DNA of 33,516 nucleotides from the NCBI GenBank assembly GCA_040756475.1, contig JBFLZB010000012.1, forward strand, positions 15,278-48,793. The letters are read 5' to 3'. This DNA is from Thermodesulfobacteriota bacterium. GTDB lineage: Bacteria; Desulfobacterota; Deferrisomatia; Deferrisomatales; JACRMM01. Both the position numbers and the translations under genes were made by a program. The notes under the pieces are model-generated. The model did no database searches. It was not told the origin of the DNA and saw nothing but the letters and a program-made list of their open reading frames with translations. Of this stretch, positions 16,941-23,429 are shown one piece after another; positions within the stretch are counted from its first letter, which is position 1; every line of letters begins with the position of its first letter.

Positions 16941-16954
16941 GCAAGGGGCGTGCC
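16941..16954 (-). promoter_or_regulatory. Sigma-54 (-24/-12) promoter for the VIT-vWA gene
   Basis: On the minus strand this reads GGCACGCCCCTTGC. It matches the conserved core of the sigma-54 consensus (GGCACG, four bases, TTGC) with the required GG-N10-GC spacing. The start site would fall near 16929-16930, leaving a leader of about 32 bases that carries the AAGGAGG ribosome site. The divergent neighbour is a sigma-54 activator. Confidence 0.8.
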
Positions 16955-16976
16955 CCCCGTCGGCGAGGACCGCAAC

Positions 16977-17003
16977 GGCGCGCCGGCGCTGCACTTTCGC
17001 GCC
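16977..17003. promoter_or_regulatory. Possible activator-binding inverted repeat
   Basis: GGCGCG (16977-16982) and CGCGCC (16998-17003) flank 15 bases, centred about 60 bases upstream of the predicted sigma-54 start and about 45 before the activator promoter. It could be the upstream activating site. In sequence this GC-rich, 6-base arms are weak evidence. Confidence 0.3.
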
Positions 17004-17032
17004 GCACGGGGAGAGCGCCTCGGCCTCCTCCG

Positions 17033-17062
17033 TTGACATCTGGTGCAGGGCGCCCGTACATT
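17033..17062 (+). promoter_or_regulatory. Sigma-70-type promoter of the sigma-54 activator; predicted leaderless mRNA
   Basis: TTGACA (17033-17038, perfect -35), 18 bases, TACATT (17057-17062, -10). The ATG at 17069 starts 7 bases after the -10 box, about where transcription should begin, and there is no ribosome site, so the mRNA is probably leaderless. Confidence 0.7.
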
Positions 17063-17068
17063 GCGTGC

Positions 17069-18559
17069 ATGGCACCCCTGACGGCTCCCGACCGCGACTT
17101 CTTCCGCCTGGTCTCCCGGGCGGCCTTCGTGAACCCCTTCAGCCGGGAGCGCGAAGAGCTCGACCGGGCCATCGCCGGGTGGGTGGGGGAGGGGCCGCCG
17201 GAGGCCGTGCTGGCCCGGGCCGTCCGGACGGTAGGGGAGCGGGTGGCGGCGCTGGAGGAGAAGGGGCCCCTGCGCCCGGGCGCCTTCGGGGCCGAGGACG
17301 GTCCCCTGGTGGAGGCGGCGGTCCTCTTCGACGCCTTCCACCGACACGTGGCGGACCTGGACGGCCTCATCCGCGACCAACTCGCCGGGGGCGAGACCCC
17401 CTGCGCCGTGCCCTTTGCCCGGGACGCCCTGGGGCTCCTCACCCGCCGGGGCATTGCGGCCCCCGAAGCCCGCCGCACCTTCGCCTTCTTCTACCAGCTC
17501 CGGCGCGCCTTCTACTTCATCGACCGGAGCCTGGTGGGCCGGTGCGCCTCCATGGGGGAGCTGCGCCGGCATCTCTGGAACGACGTGTTCACCGCCGACA
17601 CCGGGTGGTACGGCCGGCGCCTCTGGGACCGGATGGAGGACTTCTCCACGCTGCTCCTGGGGGAGACCGGCACGGGCAAGGGGAGCGCCGCGGCCGCCAT
17701 CGGGCGCTCCGGCTTCATCCCCTTCGACGAGCGCATGGGGTGCTTTTCCGAAAGCTTCGCCCGGAACTTCATCGCCTTGAACCTTTCCCAGTTCCCCGAG
17801 TCCCTCATCGAGTCGGAGCTCTTCGGCCACCGCAAGGGGGCCTTCACGGGGGCGGTGGACCACCACCAGGGGGTCTTCGCCCGCTGCACCCCCCACGGGG
17901 CCATCTTCCTCGACGAGGTGGGCGACGTCTCGGTGCCGGTGCAGATCAAGCTCCTCCAGGTCCTCCAGGAGCGCACCTTCTCCCCGGTCGGCAGCCACGA
18001 GCGCCTGCGCTTCCGGGGTCGGGTGATCGCCGCCACCAACCGCCCGCTCGACGGCCTGCGCCGGGACGGGCGATTCCGGGACGACCTCTACTACCGCCTG
18101 TGCTCCGACGTGGTGGTGGTGCCGCCGCTTCGCCGGCGGCTGGCCGAGGACCCCCGGGAGCTCGGCCTCCTGGTGGCCCACCTCGCCGCCCGGGCCCTGG
18201 GGGGGGAGGAGCCCGAGATCGCCGCCGCGGTGGAAGAAGCCCTGGCCCGGGATCTGCTCCCCGCGTACCCCTGGCCCGGTAACGTGCGGGAGCTCGAGCA
18301 GGCCGTGCGCCGGGTGCTCCTCACCGGCTCCTACCGGGGGGAGGCGGGGGCCGCGACCGATGACCTGCGCGCCCGGCTCCTGGAGGGGATCGACGGGGGG
18401 ACCCTGGACGCCCGGGAGCTCCTCCAGGGCTACTGCGCGCTCCTCCACGGCCGCTGGGGCACCTACGAGGAGGTGGCCCGCCGCACGGGCCTCGACCGAA
18501 GAACGGTGAAGAAGCACGTGCTCGCGGCCGCCGGGGGCCGGGGGGAGGACGGGGAGTGA
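17069..18559 (+). CDS. Sigma-54-dependent transcriptional activator with a novel N-terminal domain
   Basis: 496 residues. The N-terminal ~185 residues are helical and match neither receiver, GAF nor PAS domains that I know. The AAA+ domain has Walker A GETGTGKG (198-205), the sigma-54 contact loop GAFTGA (257-262), Walker B GAIFLDE (277-283) and the arginine-finger region RFRDDLYYRL (335-344). A helix-turn-helix ends the protein (about 464-485, YEEVARRTGLDRRTVKKH). The frame is open far upstream (to 14486), but that is antisense to the VIT-vWA gene. I choose ATG 17069 because a promoter lies directly in front of it. It presumably activates the divergent sigma-54 promoter at 16941. It overlaps the next gene by 4 bases. 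Confidence 0.92.
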   Translation: MAPLTAPDRDFFRLVSRAAFVNPFSREREELDRAIAGWVGEGPPEAVLARAVRTVGERVAALEEKGPLRPGAFGAEDGPLVEAAVLFDAFHRHVADLDGLIRDQLAGGETPCAVPFARDALGLLTRRGIAAPEARRTFAFFYQLRRAFYFIDRSLVGRCASMGELRRHLWNDVFTADTGWYGRRLWDRMEDFSTLLLGETGTGKGSAAAAIGRSGFIPFDERMGCFSESFARNFIALNLSQFPESLIESELFGHRKGAFTGAVDHHQGVFARCTPHGAIFLDEVGDVSVPVQIKLLQVLQERTFSPVGSHERLRFRGRVIAATNRPLDGLRRDGRFRDDLYYRLCSDVVVVPPLRRRLAEDPRELGLLVAHLAARALGGEEPEIAAAVEEALARDLLPAYPWPGNVRELEQAVRRVLLTGSYRGEAGAATDDLRARLLEGIDGGTLDARELLQGYCALLHGRWGTYEEVARRTGLDRRTVKKHVLAAAGGRGEDGE

Positions 18560-19158
18560 CGCGCCGGCTCGGGAGGGCGTTCTTCGCCCGCCCGGCGCTG
18601 GCCGTGGCCCGGGACCTCCTGGGCACGAGGCTCGTGCGCTTGGCGGGAGGGACCCGCCTCTCGGGGACGATCGTCGAGACCGAGGCCTACGTGGGGACCG
18701 AGGACCTGGGGTGTCACGCCAAGGCGGGCCGCACGGCGCGCAACGACACCATGTGGGGCCCCCCCGGCCACGCCTACGTCTACTTCACCTACGGGATGCA
18801 CTGGATGCTCAATGCCGTCACCGAGACCGACGGGCATCCCGGCGCCGTGCTGATCCGGGCCATCGCCCCGGAGGAGGGGGTGGAGGAGATGGGGCGGCGG
18901 CGCGCCCGACCGGGGCGGCCTGGCCCCCCGGACCGGGCCCTGGCCGACGGCCCCGCCAAGCTCTGCCAGGCCCTGGGCATCAGCGGAACTCTCGACGGCG
19001 CCGACCTCTGCGCCCCCGGGGCCGAGCTCTTCGTGGAGGAGGGGGCGCCCGTGCCCGACGCCCAGATCATCACGGGCCCCCGGGTGGGGCTCAACTCGGT
19101 GCCCGAGCCCTGGAAGAGCGTACCCTGGAGGTTTCGGCGGGCGCCGGGGAGGGGGTGA
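18556..19158 (+). CDS. mpg: DNA-3-methyladenine glycosylase (AAG/MPG family)
   Basis: 200 residues, the normal size for bacterial members of this family. The signature VETEAY (40-45) contains the catalytic glutamate E43 and tyrosine Y45; RTARNDTMWGPPGHAYVYFTYGMHWMLN is the DNA-contacting core, and the later DGPAKLCQALGI and ITGPRVGL motifs are typical. It removes alkylated purines such as 3-methyladenine in base-excision repair. The start is GTG 18556, overlapping the activator stop (GTGA), with a GGGGAGGACGGGGA purine-rich ribosome region. Its place in the activator operon probably reflects gene packing rather than shared function. Confidence 0.92.
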   Translation: MTRRLGRAFFARPALAVARDLLGTRLVRLAGGTRLSGTIVETEAYVGTEDLGCHAKAGRTARNDTMWGPPGHAYVYFTYGMHWMLNAVTETDGHPGAVLIRAIAPEEGVEEMGRRRARPGRPGPPDRALADGPAKLCQALGISGTLDGADLCAPGAELFVEEGAPVPDAQIITGPRVGLNSVPEPWKSVPWRFRRAPGRG

Positions 19159-19161
19159 AAG

Positions 19162-19482
19162 ATGGCAACCGACCGAGACGACCCCGTGCCCTTCGACGCA
19201 GGACAATTCGTGGCCGAAAGACTCGAAGATCCCGCGTTTCGCAGCGCATACGAGGCAACCGAAGAGGAATTCGCTGCCCTCGACGTACTCCTCGAGGCGC
19301 GCCACAAGGCGGGGCTCTCCCAAGAGCAGGTCGCCGTGCGGATGGGCATGAAGCAGTCCTCCCTGGCGCGGATCGAATCGTCGCTGACGAGTCGCAAGCA
19401 TGCTCCGTCGCTCTCGACGCTGCGGCGATACGCCGAAGCTCTCGGATGCGAGCTCGAAATTCGACTCGTCTCCAAGCCGTAG
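19162..19482 (+). CDS. XRE-family helix-turn-helix regulator (HigA-like, solitary)
   Basis: 106 residues. An N-terminal helical region (EDPAFRSAYEATEEEFAALD, about 22-41) is followed by a classic HTH (about 51-75: LSQEQVAVRMGMKQSSLARIES). This architecture is that of HigA-type antitoxins, which usually sit directly downstream of a small RelE/HigB toxin gene. No such toxin precedes it here; the upstream neighbour, 3 bases away, is the glycosylase, and the ParE pair downstream has its own antitoxin. So it is either an orphan antitoxin or a plain regulator. Start ATG 19162 has GGAGGGGGTGAAAG upstream. The lower G+C here marks the start of an accessory patch. Confidence 0.85.
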   Translation: MATDRDDPVPFDAGQFVAERLEDPAFRSAYEATEEEFAALDVLLEARHKAGLSQEQVAVRMGMKQSSLARIESSLTSRKHAPSLSTLRRYAEALGCELEIRLVSKP

Positions 19483-19640
19483 CCGGGTGTGTCGGCGAAA
19501 CCGCCGCACCGCAAGCCATGAACCGGCCCCAATCCCATCCGTGTTGAGGAGCGCACGCCCGCGCCCCACCGCCGATCCCATCGCCTTGGTGCGTCGCGCC
19601 GCACCCTACACGGCTGGCCGCAACGCTCCATGCTTGCCGG

Positions 19641-19669
19641 TGGAAACCGCCGGTGTTCACTGCTATGTT
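19641..19669 (+). promoter_or_regulatory. Candidate promoter of the toxin-antitoxin pair
   Basis: TGGAAA (19641-19646), 17 bases, TATGTT (19664-19669), 38 bases before the antitoxin start, each box 4 of 6 to consensus. The rest of the 225-base gap 19483-19707 shows nothing I can name. Confidence 0.45.
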
Positions 19670-19707
19670 GAAGGCCGCATGCGCTTGCACGAGAGGAGAA
19701 CATCCCC

Positions 19708-19935
19708 ATGCCGCTGGCACCCCAGGAACTCGAGGCCGCTGCCCTGACGCTTCCCCGGTGCGATCGTGCCCGCCTTGCACAGCGACTGCTCGAAAGCCTC
19801 GATGAAGACAGCGAGGTGGAGCAGGCATGGGCAGCTGAGGTCGAGCGCCGGCTCGATGAGCACGACCGCGGCCAGGTCCAGGCGATTCCCGGCGAAGAGG
19901 TCTTCGCCAAGGCTCGTGCGCGGCTGCGGGGGTGA
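19708..19935 (+). CDS. Antitoxin of the addiction-module CHP02574/PF09720 type
   Basis: 75 residues. The pattern LEAAALTLPRCDRARLAQRLLESLD and the ending RLDEHDRGQVQAIPGEEVFAKARARL are characteristic of this antitoxin family, which pairs with ParE/RelE-fold toxins. The C-terminal part should wrap the toxin, while the N-terminal part binds DNA for autoregulation. ATG 19708 has GAGAGGAGAA upstream. It overlaps the toxin start by GTGA (19932-19935), so translation is coupled. Confidence 0.88.
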   Translation: MPLAPQELEAAALTLPRCDRARLAQRLLESLDEDSEVEQAWAAEVERRLDEHDRGQVQAIPGEEVFAKARARLRG

Positions 19936-20234
19936 GAACCTTCTTCTTCCTGCACGAGGCAAGCGAGGAACTGTCGGAGGCAGCGGCTTGGTACGAGGAG
20001 CAGTCGTCCGGCCTGGGCTCCGAATTCCTCGCTGAGGCGCACCAAGCCGTCGGGTTGGCGGCCGCCTCCCCAAGCATCGGGTCGCCGTACCGAAAGGGGA
20101 CTCGGCGCCTCCTGCTGAAGACCTTCCCGTTCAGCGTGGTGTACCGAGAAGACCATCGCTTCATCCTCATCGTCGCCATCGCCCACCATAAGCGGCGGCC
20201 GGGGTACTGGCGGGGAAGGGTTCTCCGACCTTAG
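19932..20234 (+). CDS. ParE/RelE-superfamily toxin
   Basis: 100 residues. EASEELSEAAAWYEEQSSGLGSEFL is the typical helical hairpin of ParE-like toxins, followed by RRLLLKTFPFSVVYRE and ILIVAIAHHKRRPGYWRGR, the beta-sheet core and C-terminal strand with basic residues. The family either poisons DNA gyrase (ParE) or cleaves ribosome-bound mRNA (RelE); sequence alone does not decide, though the partner antitoxin family and the HHKRRPGYW end are commonly found with ParE-type members. GTG 19932 lies within the antitoxin stop codon. Confidence 0.88.
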   Translation: MRTFFFLHEASEELSEAAAWYEEQSSGLGSEFLAEAHQAVGLAAASPSIGSPYRKGTRRLLLKTFPFSVVYREDHRFILIVAIAHHKRRPGYWRGRVLRP

Positions 20235-20285
20235 CGGACCCACGGACCCTTGAAGTACGTCGCGTACGTCCGGCAGCGTCCACGG

Positions 20286-20449
20286 TCAATGCATGTGGAT
20301 GCGCGCCCCGTAGCGCACCGTCGCCGATCCCACGTACTCCAGGAGCTTCTCCCGATCCCGCCGGCTGCGGTAGATGTCCTTGCGCTCGTTGCCCCGCGAG
20401 GTCACGTGGTAGAACGCCCCGGAACCTCGATCCACAGTGGCCTGCTCAT
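20286..20449 (-). pseudogene. Remnant of a REP-associated tyrosine transposase (RAYT, Y1_Tnp)
   Basis: Read from ATG 20449 on the minus strand the sequence begins MSRPLWIEVPG, then a single-base deletion shifts the frame. In the next frame it continues AFYHVTSRGNERKDIYRS and RDREKLLEYVGSATVRYGARIH, and stops at 20286. This is the first third of a RAYT/IS200-like transposase (typical start MARPLRIEYPGAFYHVTSRGNERK). The HUH motif and the catalytic tyrosine, which lie further on, are missing. It is therefore dead twice over: frameshifted and truncated. RAYTs mobilise REP palindromes, and a REP-like palindrome exists at 29470. Confidence 0.85.
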
Positions 20450-20521
20450 GCGCCCCTCCACCCCTGCCGCCCAGCCCTCTTCACCTCTCGGCCTCCCGAA
20501 CTGTCAGATGTTGAGGCCTGA

Positions 20522-20782
20522 CCCCGGGATTTGCCGGGGTTTGTGGCGGGGTTTGTGGAACGGGCACACCAAGAAGGGCTCCAACAAGGGCTCCAGCAAG
20601 GGCGCCGGCAGGTCCAGACCCAGGGCGAAGCCGCCTTCCTCCTGCGCCAGGCCGAGCGCAAGTTAGGCCCGGTCCCTGGGAAGTACCGGACCCGCGTGCA
20701 GGCAGCCGATGCCCCAACTCTCCTTCGCTGGGGCGAGCGGATTCTGACGGCCGGGACCATCGACGAGGGGTTCGAGGACTGA
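20522..20782 (+). pseudogene. C-terminal fragment of an Rpn/DUF4351-type (YhgA-like transposase/nuclease) protein
   Basis: An open frame directly after a TGA at 20519-20521 encodes about 86 residues with no ATG; TTG 20531 is the only start-like codon. The Gln/Gly repeats QEGLQQGLQQG followed by EAAFLLRQAERKLGPVP and DAPTLLRWGERILTA are the usual C-terminal end of Rpn (recombination-promoting nuclease) and DUF4351-type proteins. The N-terminal PD-(D/E)XK nuclease domain is absent, so this is a remnant. It adjoins the RAYT remnant, marking a small graveyard of mobile genes. Confidence 0.7.
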
Positions 20783-20789
20783 CGCGTCT

Positions 20790-21827
20790 TCACGCGCCCG
20801 AGAGGAGCGCTTCGAGTCGGGCCAGGAGGGCGCGGTTGTCGGACCGGGGGTAGGCGGCGAGGCGCTCCCGGTACTCGGGGAGGCGATACAGAAAATCCCC
20901 AAGAACCTCGGGGGTGAGACGGCGGCCGTTTCGCCCCAGGCCCGTCTCGTCGAGGAGGAAGGCGTTGAGCTCCTGCTCGAACGGGCCCTTCATGGGAAGG
21001 GCGAGGTAGGGCTTGCCCAGGTGCAGGGCCTCCCCCAGGAGGGTGAAGCCCGCGGTGGCCACCACGGCCTTGCAGGAGACAAGGTCAGAGAGAAAGCCCT
21101 CCCGGCTCGGGGGCCGAAAACCCAGGTTGCCCTCCTCTCCGGTCCGGCCGGCCCCGTACACGACGAACCGCTCCCGGCGGAGCTCCGCCAGTCGGGCCAA
21201 GGCCGATGCGGAACCCCGGGTCAGGTACACGAGCACGTGGTCCCCCGAAGCCGGCTCGGCCTCCCGCACGTCCCGCGGCAGGATGGGTGGAAAGAGAAGT
21301 GCGCGCGCGTTGCGCACCCGGCCGAAGTAGAAGGTGGTCACCAGGGCTGCGTCGGGGCGGGGGATGATGGCCCGTACCACGGCCCGGGCCAGGGCTGCCT
21401 CGCCCGCGAGGCGCCGGGGGACCGGGTGGCCCACGTAGCGCAGCAGGTGCTGGTTGTCCACCGTGATGAGGGGCAGGCCGTACCGGCGCGCCAGGTGGGC
21501 CGTCATGGGCTCGAAGTCGGCAAGGGCGGCCTCGGGCCGCCAGCCCTCGAAGACCTCGGACGCCAGCGCCTGGAGCCGGCGGCGCCCCTCGGGGACCTGG
21601 GCCAGGTTCTCCCATACCGTGCGCACCTTCGAGACCCGGTTGTCTGCCGTGGCGAAGTGAAGCCCCTCGGTCTCGAACACCCGGAACTCCCCCCCGAGCT
21701 CCCGGCACCCCCGGCCGTAGCTCACCACCCACAGGTCGTGGCCCCGGGCCCGCAGGTGGCGCAGCACCTCGCGGCTGCGGGCCGCGTGCCCCGACCCCTC
21801 CCCCGAGACGCCGTAGACGATGCGCAT
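20790..21827 (-). CDS. MJ1255/VC2487-family glycosyltransferase (GT28-like fold)
   Basis: 345 residues. The N-terminus MRIVYGVSGEGSGHAARS has the Gly-rich loop and GHA typical of GT-B enzymes related to MurG and UDP-glucuronosyltransferases. The C-terminal half has VATAGFTLLGEALHLGKPYLALPM, the nucleotide-sugar binding region where a conserved Glu meets the donor. TVDNQHLLRYVG in the middle is characteristic of the MJ1255 (TIGR00661) family. The donor and acceptor are unknown. ATG 21827 lies 3 bases after a TGA that would end the upstream gene if that gene's frame were corrected. The last codons run next to the Rpn fragment. Confidence 0.85.
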   Translation of the reverse strand: MRIVYGVSGEGSGHAARSREVLRHLRARGHDLWVVSYGRGCRELGGEFRVFETEGLHFATADNRVSKVRTVWENLAQVPEGRRRLQALASEVFEGWRPEAALADFEPMTAHLARRYGLPLITVDNQHLLRYVGHPVPRRLAGEAALARAVVRAIIPRPDAALVTTFYFGRVRNARALLFPPILPRDVREAEPASGDHVLVYLTRGSASALARLAELRRERFVVYGAGRTGEEGNLGFRPPSREGFLSDLVSCKAVVATAGFTLLGEALHLGKPYLALPMKGPFEQELNAFLLDETGLGRNGRRLTPEVLGDFLYRLPEYRERLAAYPRSDNRALLARLEALLSGA

Positions 21828-21830
21828 GGG

Positions 21831-22449
21831 TCACCTCGGCCATGCCCGCCCCCAGGCCCCCGGGCCGGGGGGCCTCCATCGCCGCGTCCACCACCGCCAG
21901 GGCGGCGAACTCGGTGGCCCGCCCCGCGTTGAGGTATCGGAACCGGAACCGGGCGAAGGTGCGCTCGGGGAGGCCGAGCTCCGGGAGGGGCTCGTCGAGG
22001 AGCACGTAGGCGGCGGCGTGGCCGTCCAGGAGCGAAAGGAGCTCCAGCGCCCCCCGGTACTGGGCCAGGAAGGCCGCGTAGGAGACGGCAAAGGACCTGG
22101 CCCGCTCGGCCTCCCCCCGGTTCGAGAAATCCCGGTGGGCGTCCCGGATCGCCTCCAGCGCCAGGTGGTAGTCCAGGTAGGCCGCCCAGGTCTCCCGCAG
22201 GGCGTCACGGACCTCGGAGGCCGGAACCGCCCCCTTCCCTTCCGGCCGGAAGACCTCTGGGGTCCCCTCCACATAGGCAAGCACCGACCGGAGCCCCTCG
22301 CGGCAGACCCGCACGGCCTCGGCATCGGCCTCCCAGGCGGCGCCCCGGGCCTCGGCAGGGCGCCGCTCCGGCTGCCCCGCGGGGAGCGCGCCCGGCGCCG
22401 CAACGAACGAAAGGAGCAGGATCGTGGAGCAGCCGATGACGACGCGCAT
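21831..22449 (-). pseudogene. Exported helical protein of unknown function, apparently frameshifted near its 3' end
   Basis: From ATG 22449 (GAGAGGGGG just upstream) the protein starts with a signal peptide (cleavage about residue 23-26, after ALPAG). It continues as an alpha-helical domain (YLDYHLALEAIRDAHRDF, RSFAVSYAAFLAQYRGALELL, LDEPLPELGLPERTFARF). I recall similar N-terminal domains in some deltaproteobacterial YiiX-type exported proteins, but this is weak. In its own frame no stop occurs until 21085, deep inside the glycosyltransferase. A one-base shift in the C/G runs near 21845-21870 would end it at TGA 21831-21833, 3 bases before the glycosyltransferase ATG. A frameshift or a homopolymer sequencing error is the simplest reading; about 205 residues when corrected. 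Confidence 0.65.
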
Positions 22450-22487
22450 ACCCCCTCTCTTCTCCGGCAAACCCCTCAAATCCCGCC

Positions 22488-23429
22488 TCAGTAGGGCCCC
22501 AGAAAACGCTCTCCGTTGAAGTGGATGAGGTGGGAGGGGGACTCGGCCAGCCAAACCTCTGTCTCCCAAGCGATCTCCGGAAGGTGGCGGGCCATGTCCG
22601 CCCGCGAGGAAAAGGCGGTCACGTACACGAGACCCGCCTTACAGGAGCCGAACAAGCGAGCAAGCTCGTGGTGGCGTTTCGCGTTGACGGGTCCATGGCT
22701 GGCTACCGCCTCCACCAGGACGATCCAGTGCTTGACAGGGCAGTAGAGCACCACGTCGGGCATCTTGCCGTGGGCGTCGAGAGTGACGCCCAGGTCCTGG
22801 AGAAGGTCGCCGTCGAAGTGTCCCCATTTGTCCCCCGTATCCCCGACGTACACCAGCCGCCCCCCGGGAACGAAACGCGGTGCAAAGTCTTCGATGATCT
22901 TCTTGGCGAGCTCGCTGTGCTCCCCCGGAGTAAGGTGAATGGCCTCGCCTGGCCCGATCTGGACCGGAACCATCCGCTGGTCTCGCTCCCTCGCGTACCG
23001 CTCTGCCAGCGTCTGGCGACCGGCCAGGTACTGCTTCAGGCGCCCGCGCCAGGCACGGCTGCCGAACGTCCGGAGAAGAGCCAGGGCATGGGGTTCGATC
23101 TGGTAGACCGCCTTCGGGCTGTTCACGGGCCGCTCCGGCCGGTCTGGGTTGTAGAGAGCGATCCCGGCTTGGACGAGCTGGTGCACCGAGAAGCGGCGAA
23201 AGGTCTCCCGTGTGTTCGGAGCGTAGTCGGTGCCGTAGTGGCGGCGGCTGAAGTCCATCATGGGAGTGATGCCCACGAGCGGAGCACCCGCCGCGGCCCA
23301 GGTCTTCTCCGGGGTCAAGTCCAGGAGCGCCAGGAGGCAAAGCGCAGTCCGCCGGTTCTGCTGGGCCCGGGGCAACCCCAGCGCAGCCAGGACGGACATG
23401 GCGTCGGTGACGTTTCGGTGTTCGGTCAT
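22488..23429 (-). CDS. Type II restriction endonuclease, BsuBI/PstI family
   Basis: 313 residues, close to BsuBI (about 316) and PstI (about 326). The N-terminal half is a helical DNA-recognition region. The C-terminal half carries the family core: FVPGGRLVYVGDTGDK (187-201), MPDVVLYCPVKHWIVLVEA (223-241), where D225 and E240 are probable metal ligands, and SHGPVNAKRHHEL (244-256). It cuts DNA in concert with the upstream methyltransferase; relatives recognise CTGCAG. Start ATG 23429 overlaps the methyltransferase stop by ATGA. The longer open frame is shadow. G+C is visibly lower than the flanks, suggesting transfer. Confidence 0.9.
   Translation of the reverse strand: MTEHRNVTDAMSVLAALGLPRAQQNRRTALCLLALLDLTPEKTWAAAGAPLVGITPMMDFSRRHYGTDYAPNTRETFRRFSVHQLVQAGIALYNPDRPERPVNSPKAVYQIEPHALALLRTFGSRAWRGRLKQYLAGRQTLAERYARERDQRMVPVQIGPGEAIHLTPGEHSELAKKIIEDFAPRFVPGGRLVYVGDTGDKWGHFDGDLLQDLGVTLDAHGKMPDVVLYCPVKHWIVLVEAVASHGPVNAKRHHELARLFGSCKAGLVYVTAFSSRADMARHLPEIAWETEVWLAESPSHLIHFNGERFLGPY

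Noticed and set aside
14486-17068. Upstream extension of the sigma-54 activator frame
   Set aside because: It is antisense to the VIT-vWA gene, low-complexity, and a promoter lies immediately before ATG 17069.
20250-20666. Plus-strand open frame across the RAYT remnant and Rpn fragment
   Set aside because: The minus-strand RAYT similarity and the downstream Rpn frame explain the region; this frame has no recognisable content.
21085-21830. C-terminal 250 codons of the exported protein overlapping the glycosyltransferase
   Set aside because: The stretch is Gly/Arg/Pro/Ala-rich shadow of the glycosyltransferase frame; a frameshift near 21845-21870 is more likely.
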